Program-made: the position numbers and the translations under genes
In this document: piece by piece, positions 56,702 through 64,000 of the stretch
Position numbering within the stretch: the stretch's first letter is position 1
How the letters are laid out: each line of letters starts with the position of its first letter
NCBI GenBank assembly: GCA_900457075.1
Contig: UGYN01000002.1
Location: 5,022,001 to 5,086,000, forward strand
Length of the DNA stretch: 64,000 nt
From: Serratia quinivorans
Lineage (GTDB): Bacteria > Pseudomonadota > Gammaproteobacteria > Enterobacterales > Enterobacteriaceae
Direction: 5' to 3'
The notes under the pieces: model-generated
Databases searched by the model: none
What the model was told of the DNA's origin: nothing
The model's input: the letters and a program-made list of their open reading frames with translations, nothing else

Positions 56702-57013
56702 TTATTTATAGCTGATTATGATGTTCTTTAGTTTTTGGTTATTATTAATGGTTTCGGTTGTCACGTTGGAAACCAGTTCAGGCGACATGTTGTTTAATGA
56801 GCTAATGCCAGGACTCTTGCCATTGGCTAGAGTTATACCAGAGCAATTAGAAACGATCCCTTCATTCAGATGTTTGATAGTGCAGGCTGGCGCTGTGATT
56901 TCGCCGGTAAAACGGATGGTGCCAGAAGCCACGCGGCTGTTGTAGCCCTGCGCTGCCTGCAAGGTCGCTGGAAGAAGGGCCAGGAGTACCAAAGCTATGC
57001 GATAATAGTTCAT
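56702..57013 (-). CDS. Orphan type 1 fimbrial-like exported protein
   Basis: 103 residues with signal peptide (ALVLLALLPATLQAA). The start of the mature part (GTIRFTGEITAPACTIKHLN) is the beginning of a type 1 pilin-like domain with the first disulfide cysteine. The second Cys is in IVSNCSGITL. The rest is short and Asn-rich and lacks the C-terminal strand typical of pilins. No chaperone or usher gene adjoins. It may be a truncated pilin or a standalone periplasmic protein. Confidence 0.6.
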   Translation of the reverse strand: MNYYRIALVLLALLPATLQAAQGYNSRVASGTIRFTGEITAPACTIKHLNEGIVSNCSGITLANGKSPGISSLNNMSPELVSNVTTETINNNQKLKNIIISYK

Positions 57014-57336
57014 TATTAATTCCTTTTTAAAATGAAATGAAAAATAATTGACTCCAATTAAATAAACATTAAACGGGTATGTTGAATGTCATCCTGATCC
57101 AAATTCCACTAATCTCCGTTTTGAATGGTTTATATACTATTCTTAATTTTTAGTGCCAATAGATTTGATAATAGGGAGGGGGGCGGGAAAAACCATGATT
57201 TAGATCATGCTGAAGACGGCTTAATGATTTGCAGGCGGATGTAGCGGGTGGGCTGTGAACTCTGTCACGGTAAAAAAATGGATTTTGGCCGCCATTGAAT
57301 CTTAAGCGGCGGCCAGCTGTGGTGATTTATGCTGAG
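57014..57336. other. Non-coding stretch before the sugar cluster, with a terminator
   Basis: No gene found. The terminator of the sugar operon is TGGCCGCC / GGCGGCCA (57286-57315), with an A run upstream on the plus strand (57272-57278, T run on the minus). The AT-rich part (57,030-57,160) probably holds the promoter of the fimbrial-like gene. Confidence 0.55.
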
Positions 57337-58200
<864 letters not shown>

Positions 58201-59367
58201 TTACGCCACAGATGACGGGTAACGGTAAATAGTAACGCCTTTAACCACCCGGTTAACTTCTCCGGTCGGGCATGGGTTATCCGGCGTCAGGCCAAGTGCC
58301 AGCGAACTTTCAAAGGCCAGCATCTGGGTGAATAACAGATAAGGGAACAGCAACCAGACGTCATCTTCGGCGTGGTGCAGGTTCAGCATTTGTTCACAAA
58401 GCGCCTGAGTATTGCCGGTCAGGCCGACCATCTGCATTGCCAGGCCGTCGCGTTGCAGCTCGTTCCACAGATCGCGATCGTACTGGCGGGCATAGTCGCC
58501 GCTGGAGAACATCAGCAAGACCAGGGTTTGGTTGTCGACCATAAACTTCGGGCCATGGCGCAGGCCGAGCGGCGAGTCGTAACGGGTAACGATCTGTCCG
58601 GCCGTCAGCTCCAGCATCTTCAGCGAAGCCTCTTCCGCCAGCCCGGTAAAACAGCTGCCGCCCAGCGTGATGTAACGCCGGAAACCGCTGGCAGCCAACG
58701 CCTTCACCTGCGGTTGCAGAGTTTCACGCAGTTCGCGGCAGCGCTCCACCATGGCCGTCAGAGGCCGCTGGGCCTCGGCAAGGGAATAGGGGCCGAGCAA
58801 CAGCGCGGCGGACAGCATCATGCAGCTGAAGCTGGAGGTCATGGCAAAGCTTTGATCGTTGGAACCCTGTGGCATCACCAGCGAACAGACGTTATCGCGT
58901 TGATGGGCATATTGCGCCAACTGGCTGTCCGGATTGCATACCAGCATCAGGTGATAGCTTTCCGGCAGCAGTTGATCGGCCAGCTCCACCGTTGCCACGC
59001 TTTCCGGGCTGTTGCCGGAGCGAGCGAAAGACACCAGCAGCGTAGGGCGGGTCAGGTCGAGATATTGGTGCGGGTTGGCGACAATATCGGTGGTGCCGTA
59101 GGCCACCACGTCGCGACCGGTCTTCTCGCGCAGCCAGGGTGCCAATGCCCGACCGGCGAAGGCTGAGCTACCTGCGCCGCACAGAACAATCTGCAGGCGC
59201 GGGTTAGCCAGCAGCGGGGTAAGGAAAGGCTGCCACAGCGTTTGTTGCTGCTGTAACTGTTGGTGCAGGGTGGCCCATAAGTCCGGCTGCTGCCAGATCT
59301 CACGTGCGGTATGCAGCGCATGTCGTTGTTCCAGCCAGCCCGCATCGTAAGCAAAATAACCGTTCAT
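58201..59367 (-). CDS. agaS: AgaS-type SIS-domain sugar isomerase/deaminase
   Basis: In the E. coli Aga pathway AgaS converts galactosamine-6-phosphate to tagatose-6-phosphate by deamination/isomerisation. 388 residues with two SIS domains. Motif FARSGNSPESVATV with the phosphosugar-binding serines, IVLCGAGSSAFAGRALA, and FTGLAEEASLKMLELTAG are visible. Next to kbaY, so the product would feed the aldolase after phosphorylation; no PfkB-type tagatose-6-phosphate kinase is seen in the window. Confidence 0.82.
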   Translation of the reverse strand: MNGYFAYDAGWLEQRHALHTAREIWQQPDLWATLHQQLQQQQTLWQPFLTPLLANPRLQIVLCGAGSSAFAGRALAPWLREKTGRDVVAYGTTDIVANPHQYLDLTRPTLLVSFARSGNSPESVATVELADQLLPESYHLMLVCNPDSQLAQYAHQRDNVCSLVMPQGSNDQSFAMTSSFSCMMLSAALLLGPYSLAEAQRPLTAMVERCRELRETLQPQVKALAASGFRRYITLGGSCFTGLAEEASLKMLELTAGQIVTRYDSPLGLRHGPKFMVDNQTLVLLMFSSGDYARQYDRDLWNELQRDGLAMQMVGLTGNTQALCEQMLNLHHAEDDVWLLFPYLLFTQMLAFESSLALGLTPDNPCPTGEVNRVVKGVTIYRYPSSVA

Positions 59368-59391
59368 GTTGAAACTCCTTAAAAACCTCGG

Positions 59392-60162
59392 TTAACGGTC
59401 GGCGATAATCACGTCGACCCCTAAATGGTTCAGCGCATGCAGGTAGCTTTCCGGGATGCGGCTGTCGGTGACCAAACGCTGGATTTGGCCGATTTCACGG
59501 ATCATGCAAAAGCTGGTGCGGCCGAACTTGCTGGCATCCGCCACGGCGATCACTTCACGCGCTACGTCGCACATGGCGCGGTTGAGTTGCGCTTCACCGG
59601 GATCCGGCGTGGTGATGCCGCTAATCAGGTCGAAGCCGTCGACGCCGAGAAACAGCTTGTCGAAACGGAACTGACGCATGTGTTGCTCGGCGGCCGGGCC
59701 ATACAGTGACCAGGATTTACGTCGTACGCTGCCGCCGACCACCATCAGATCAACCTGTTCGTTGTTGGCCAGTTCGAAAGCGATATTCAGCGCATTGGTC
59801 ATCACCACCAGATCCTTTTTACCGACCAGCTGCTGCGCCATTTGGCTGGTGGTCGAACCGGAGTCGAGAATGATGGCATCGCCGTCGTTGACCAGTTCCG
59901 CCGCCGCGCAGGCAATGGCGTATTTCACGTCGCGATTGAGGCGCCCCTTGTCCTGTAGCGGACGATCGAAGGCGAACTGCTTATTGAGCATTGCGCCGCC
60001 ATAGGCACGGACCGCACAGCCGCTTTTTTCCAGTTGGCGCAGGTCGCTACGGATAGTGACGCTGGAAACCGAAAACTGGGCGCTGAGTTGCTCGACGCGC
60101 ACTGAGCCTTCGCGACAAAGCTGGTCGATAATTAATTCCCGTCGTTTTAGGGTATTGATCAT
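59392..60162 (-). CDS. agaR: DeoR-family repressor, AgaR-like
   Basis: Repressor of an amino-sugar operon. 256 residues: N-terminal helix-turn-helix (VRVEQLSAQFSVSSVTIRSD, then LRQLEKSGCAVRAYGG), the DeoR sugar-phosphate sensor domain with DSGSTTSQMAQQL and LGVDGFDLISGITT. It begins the unit agaR-agaS-kbaY and has its promoter in the 170 bases upstream. The operator cannot be read with certainty, though CTTTC (60,238) and GAAA stretches resembling Aga-type sites occur there. Confidence 0.82.
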   Translation of the reverse strand: MINTLKRRELIIDQLCREGSVRVEQLSAQFSVSSVTIRSDLRQLEKSGCAVRAYGGAMLNKQFAFDRPLQDKGRLNRDVKYAIACAAAELVNDGDAIILDSGSTTSQMAQQLVGKKDLVVMTNALNIAFELANNEQVDLMVVGGSVRRKSWSLYGPAAEQHMRQFRFDKLFLGVDGFDLISGITTPDPGEAQLNRAMCDVAREVIAVADASKFGRTSFCMIREIGQIQRLVTDSRIPESYLHALNHLGVDVIIADR

Positions 60163-60494
60163 TAACGCGTGACTCCTGATTTAGCTGTAGCCATACCCGG
60201 CCGCGGCGCAATGCGTCGCAGTTAATCTGGCAGGAGTGCTTTCAGTTGTTCGTGGCGAATTACAGCAAACGAAACAGTGAAATGCAATCGGTTATTTTAT
60301 AAAAAACCATATGTATCAGTTGTTTATATTAAAAATGCCTTTCGGTTGGCCCTCAACCGAAAGCTACCTGGAAATAAAGTGAAAAGCCGTAATCCGTTAT
60401 TTATCAGGCGGCAACTTGCCGCCTGGGTTAATTTGCCAAAAGCAGGATGAAAGCTGCGGCACTGATTTTTTCCTGGTGGTCTTTTCACTATTTT
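60163..60494. other. Region between agaR and the ROK kinase: terminator and palindrome
   Basis: Contains a strong minus-strand terminator of the upstream operon: perfect 10-bp CTTTCGGTTG / CAACCGAAAG (60339-60363) followed by ATTTTTAAT. Also a 21-base palindrome CAGGCGGCAA-C-TTGCCGCCTG (60405-60425) of unknown role. The rest, up to 60,334, should hold the agaR promoter and operator. No gene. Confidence 0.6.
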
Positions 60495-61404
60495 TTATTG
60501 CCAGCTTTGGCGTAATAACGCGGCTCCTCGTACACCGCTGCTGTCGCCGTGCACCGGCGGGTAGATTGCCGCCGGTTCGGTACCGGGCAACAGCCAATGG
60601 CTCATGGCCGGGGGCAGCAGTGAATACAGCTCGCCAACGTTGGACAGGCCGCCACCCAGCACAAAAGCATCTACATCCAACAACAGTTGCAGGCCGGCCA
60701 GCGCACTGGCCAGAATATCGACGTACATTGCCATCAGTCGTCGCGCCAACGGGTCGCCCTGTCGATAACTGGCGATCAACGCCGGTACGTGGTCGGCCGG
60801 GTGGCCGAAATGACGGCTCAGCGCCAGCAGACCGCTGCCGGAAACGTAACGTTCGAAGCAGCCAGTCAGACCGCAATTGCAGGTGAATAACGGCAAGTCG
60901 TAGCGCTGCGCCAACTGGGCGGAGATCGGCGTGTGGCCCCATTCGCCTGCCAGCCCATTGCGGCCTTTATGCAACTGCTTGTTCATCACCAGGCCGCCGC
61001 CGGCCCCGGTACCGATAATGGCGCCGAACACCAGCGCCAGATGCTCGGTTTGCGGCGTGCTGGCTTCGGAAAGGGCGAAGCAGCGGCAGTCGTTTTCAAT
61101 CTCAACCGGCCGCGCCAACTCTTGTGCCAAATCGTCTGCCAGACAGTGGCCGGTCAGGCAGGGGACGTTAACCGCCAACTGTCGGCGGCTGCGCGGGTCG
61201 GTCACGGCCCGGTAAACCGATGCCGATACTGCCCTGGGTATGCAGTTGGCTGTCGGCACTGTCGACCAATTGATGGATGCAGGACAAGAACTCGCGATAA
61301 TTACCGGTGGGAGTCGTGACTCGCTGGCACAGTACCTGTCTGAGCTGCCGGTCGTAGGCCGCCATCTCGATCTTGGTGCCGCCGATATCGAAACCGTAGC
61401 GCAT
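60495..61404 (-). CDS. ROK-family amino-sugar kinase (NagK/AgaK-like), one frameshift
   Basis: Cytoplasmic ATP-dependent sugar kinase. The N-terminal frame (MRYGFDIGGTKIEMAAYDRQ from 61404, with DIGGTK phosphate-binding) must join the C-terminal frame near 61210, where one G appears extra or two bases missing. It then has about 302 residues, like NagK. Motifs: IENDCRCFALSE, GTGAGGGLV, GEWGHTP and the ROK zinc signature TCNCGLTGCFERYVSG. The downstream frame alone starts within the gene. Substrate is probably an N-acetylhexosamine; GalNAc fits the Aga context but is not proven. Confidence 0.78.
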
Positions 61405-61423
61405 CTGTGATATTTCCACGTTT

Positions 61424-62707
61424 TCAGGCTCCACTCAGGGTGATCACTGCAGATTCGCGGCGTGCGCGTTCCGCCGCAAACACCATCAGGTGGCTTTCCA
61501 GCGTTTCTGCCGGGCCGGACAGCACCTGTGAAGGATCGTTGGTGCGAATGGCGTCGATAAAATGCTGCATCAGATAGTAATCGCCACCGCCGTGGCCGGA
61601 CATGGCGTGCAGATCTTCGGCCTCATCGACGTCGTAGACCTTTTCACTGTCGTCGACGAATGAGGTAATGCGGATGTAGCGTCCGTCTCCCTCGAGACAG
61701 CCATGGCTGCCGAAAATACGGGTCTGGCGATCTTCCAGCCGGGTAAAGGCGGTCATGGTGAAGGAGGCGGTGCGGCCACCGGCAAATTGCATGTTGACCA
61801 CCTGATGATCAACCACGTTATTGTCGCAGCGATAGACGCAGCGGCCATACTGACCGTCGCGCAGCGCCGCCTGCAAATGCGGCTGACTGACTTCTGGGGT
61901 CAACACCCGCAGGAAACCCGGCGTCGCCTTGTGGTCGTCACCCAGGTAGATGCGTTTGGCGGAGTAGGGGCAACTGGCTTCCACCGCGCAGTCCAGGCAA
62001 TTATCTGCTGCCCCGGCCGGTTGGTTTTCCTGGCGAAAATGGCGCAGGCCGCCGAATGAACTGATCTGCTCGCAGGGCAACTCCATGATGTAGCGGATCC
62101 AGTCGATGTCGTGGCAGGACTTCTGCAGCAGCATAAAGGCGGCTTCGTTGTCGTTGCGCCAGTTGCCTCGCACGAAGGAGTGCGCCTGATGCCAGTAGCC
62201 CACCGGCTCCAGATGTTGCAGGCTGACGATGTCGCCAATCACGTTATCGCGCAGCAGTTGCTTCAGTTTTTGGGTGTAGCGCGTATAGCGCAGCACGTGG
62301 CCGACGGAGAAAATCAGCTTCTGGCGCACCACTTCCTCGACAATAGTGCGGCATTCGCTGGCGTCCGGCGACAGCGGTTTCTCCAGCAGCATGGCATAAC
62401 CCTGTTTGGCGAAGGCCAGTGCCGGTTCGAGGTGCAGGGTATCCTGGGTGCAGATCAGCACCGCATCGGCCAATTTGCCTGCGTCGGCGGCCTGCCGCCA
62501 GTCGGTGAACACCTTGTCCGCCGCGATAGCGTGCTGTTCGACAAATTGCTGACGGTAGACGTCACGTGGCTCGGCCACTGCCACCACCTGCATTAAATCC
62601 GGGTGAGCCAACGCGTAGCGCGAGTAAATTTCTCCACGCGCCCCGGCACCAATCACCAGTACCCGAACCGGGCGGCCGGCAAAACCATTTTGTTGAGCTG
62701 ACGACAT
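61424..62707 (-). CDS. Gfo/Idh/MocA oxidoreductase with a Cys-rich insert
   Basis: NAD(P)-dependent sugar oxidoreductase, 427 residues. It has Rossmann motif VLVIGAGARGEIYSRYALAH, the EKPLSPD motif (Lys-Pro of the family active site) and a substrate domain. An insert carries Cys residues in NCLDCAVEASCPYSAKR and later GRCVYRCDN, which could bind a metal. This insert occurs in some Gfo/Idh enzymes of glycoside-processing clusters. It may oxidise or cleave a glycoside by a keto intermediate (GH109-like chemistry) rather than a free sugar; this is inference. It overlaps no gene and is followed by the ROK kinase after 19 bases. Confidence 0.75.
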   Translation of the reverse strand: MSSAQQNGFAGRPVRVLVIGAGARGEIYSRYALAHPDLMQVVAVAEPRDVYRQQFVEQHAIAADKVFTDWRQAADAGKLADAVLICTQDTLHLEPALAFAKQGYAMLLEKPLSPDASECRTIVEEVVRQKLIFSVGHVLRYTRYTQKLKQLLRDNVIGDIVSLQHLEPVGYWHQAHSFVRGNWRNDNEAAFMLLQKSCHDIDWIRYIMELPCEQISSFGGLRHFRQENQPAGAADNCLDCAVEASCPYSAKRIYLGDDHKATPGFLRVLTPEVSQPHLQAALRDGQYGRCVYRCDNNVVDHQVVNMQFAGGRTASFTMTAFTRLEDRQTRIFGSHGCLEGDGRYIRITSFVDDSEKVYDVDEAEDLHAMSGHGGGDYYLMQHFIDAIRTNDPSQVLSGPAETLESHLMVFAAERARRESAVITLSGA

Positions 62708-62726
62708 TGCACATTCTCCGATCTAA

Positions 62727-63841
62727 TTATTTGAGGTTTTGGCCGCTGATTTCGTCAAACAGGTGCGCGCGGGACAGGTCGAAAGCCAGGTGGATCTGTT
62801 CCCCCAGGCGTGGCTCCCAGTCAGGCTGCGACGCCATGCGCAGCACAAAGCGCAGTCCGGCCAGTTCGCAGTGCAGCAACTCTTCATTGCCCATGCGTTC
62901 GATAGTGACAATCTTCGCCGGGAAGCAATTACTGCTGCCGGGCGCACACAGCCGCAGCGACTCCGGGCGAATGCCAAGGCACACGCGAGGGCGCGGGTAA
63001 TTTTCCAACTGTCCTTGCAGCGTCGCCGGCAGTTCGAGGGGATATTCGTCACCAATGCGCAGCCCCGAATACCCTGCGCGCCGCGGGTAATCGCCATATC
63101 GTGCAGGTTCATCGACGGGCTGCCGATAAACTCGGCGACAAAGCGGTTGGCCGGTTGGTGGTAGAGATTGATCGGTTTATCCACCTGCATAATGGCCCCC
63201 CGGTTCAGCACGCAAATGCGGTCACCCATGGTCATTGCCTCCACCTGGTCGTGGGTGACATACACCATGGTGGCGGCAGCACCCTCCTGCTTGAGTTGAT
63301 TGTGCAGTTCGATCAGTTGAACGCGCATCGAGACCCGCAGCTTGGCATCAAGGTTGGACAGCGGTTCATCGAACAGAAATACCTTGGGCTTGCGCACAAT
63401 GGCACGGCCGACCGCTACACGCTGGCACTGGCCGCCGGATAACTGGCCCGGTTTGCGTTGCAGCAGATTGGTGATTTCCAGTTTTTCGGCCGCGTCCCGC
63501 ACCCGGCGGTCAATTTCGGCTTTGCTTTCCTTGCCGATCAGGCCAAACGCCATGTTTTTGTAGACCGTCATGTGCGGATACAGCGCATAGTTCTGGAACA
63601 CCATGGCGATGCCGCGATCTTTCGGCATGGTGTCGTTGACGCAGCGGTCGTGGATTAATATCTGGCCTTCGCTGACGCTCTCCAGCCCGGCGATCATCCG
63701 CAGCAGGGTGGATTTGGCGCAGCCGGATGGCCCGACAAACACCATAAACTCGCCGTCTTTAATATCCAGATCGATCCCGTGCAATGCTTTGAACCCGTTG
63801 GGGTAAACCTTCTTCACACTGTTTAACTGTATACCGGCCAT
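62727..63841 (-). CDS. ABC transporter ATPase, UgpC/MalK type, one frameshift
   Basis: ATP-hydrolysing subunit of a sugar importer. Walker [18 protein letters not shown] (Cys instead of Gly in the second position is unusual but known in this subfamily), signature [15 protein letters not shown], Walker [15 protein letters not shown], and H-loop [13 protein letters not shown]. Near 63065 the frame is lost. Restoring one base joins it to [14 protein letters not shown], then the C-terminal regulatory TOBE domain ([12 protein letters not shown]). Expected 371 residues, as in MalK. Serves several sugar ABC systems; the specific permeases lie beyond the window. Confidence 0.8.
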
Positions 63842-63863
63842 ATTATTTACCTTGTGTACGCGG

Positions 63864-64000
63864 TTAGCCTTTTACCCCAGCGCTGGCGATGCCCTGGATG
63901 AAGTAGCGTTGGAAAAGAATGAACAGCATCAGCATCGGGATCACCGCCATCAGCGCACCGGCCATCAGCAGCGGGTATTCCACTCCGGCACGGCTCGACA
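63864..64000 (-). CDS. ABC sugar permease, C-terminal end (partial)
   Basis: Only the last 44 residues are in view: [20 protein letters not shown], then [20 protein letters not shown] and VKG. This is the standard end of MalG/UgpE-type permeases. It precedes the ATPase gene in the operon. Confidence 0.85.
   Translation of the reverse strand, partial: SSRAGVEYPLLMAGALMAVIPMLMLFILFQRYFIQGIASAGVKG

Overview
The window looks like a chromosome segment of an enterobacterium close to Serratia. Gene content and order follow the E. coli K-12 terminus region (ttcA, nifJ/ydbK, ydbJ-hslJ-ldhA, ydbH-ynbE-ydbL, azoR-hrpA, ydgD-ydgU-asr, rstBA-folM, ydgI-ydgH, pntAB, uspE-fnr-ogt). The small multidrug transporter and the Aga-type sugar cluster suit Serratia. 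This taxonomic call rests on recognised proteins and synteny, not on a search.

Left host block (1-12.35 kb): the 5' part of ttcA, an SOS-controlled umuDC pair with a clear LexA box, pyruvate:flavodoxin oxidoreductase (nifJ), an EmrE-like transporter, lipoprotein genes ydbJ and hslJ, fermentative D-lactate dehydrogenase, and ydbH, an AsmA-like intermembrane lipid-bridge protein. An orphan terminator between ldhA and ydbH points to a small RNA on the minus strand.

Prophage (12,311-35,501, about 23.2 kb): a short-tailed (podovirus-type) element inserted at the 3' end of ydbH, bounded by a 19/20 direct repeat. It separates ydbH from its partner genes ynbE-ydbL and replaces the last residues of YdbH. 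In order it holds a ~585-nt hairpin-rich non-coding stretch, terminase subunits, portal, scaffold, internal or ejection proteins, an SU10/DUF5309-like major capsid gene with a probable -1 frameshift extension, adaptor, tail-tip and nozzle proteins, small cassettes each closed by a terminator, a serine recombinase, a Cro-like regulator, an endolysin, an AlpA-like protein and a tyrosine integrase. No replication genes and no CI-type repressor were recognised.

Right host block (35.5-57.0 kb): ynbE-ydbL, a REP-like inverted pair, azoR, hrpA, ydgD, ydgU, asr with an RstA box, an M32 carboxypeptidase, rstB/rstA, folM, an unknown gene, ydgI, ydgH, pntAB (transhydrogenase), uspE, fnr with an FNR box, ogt and a fimbrial-like orphan.

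Sugar cluster (57.3-64 kb, minus strand): tagatose-bisphosphate aldolase, AgaS-type isomerase/deaminase, AgaR-type repressor, ROK kinase, Gfo/Idh/MocA oxidoreductase with a Cys-rich insert, MalK/UgpC-type ATPase and the end of an ABC permease. This suggests ABC import, oxidoreductive processing, phosphorylation and aldol cleavage of an amino-sugar-like compound.

A quality warning applies throughout. About 16 single-base frameshifts, mostly one extra base in a homopolymer, interrupt conserved host and phage genes. Most are probably sequencing errors. I give the frame-corrected extents and say so in each entry.
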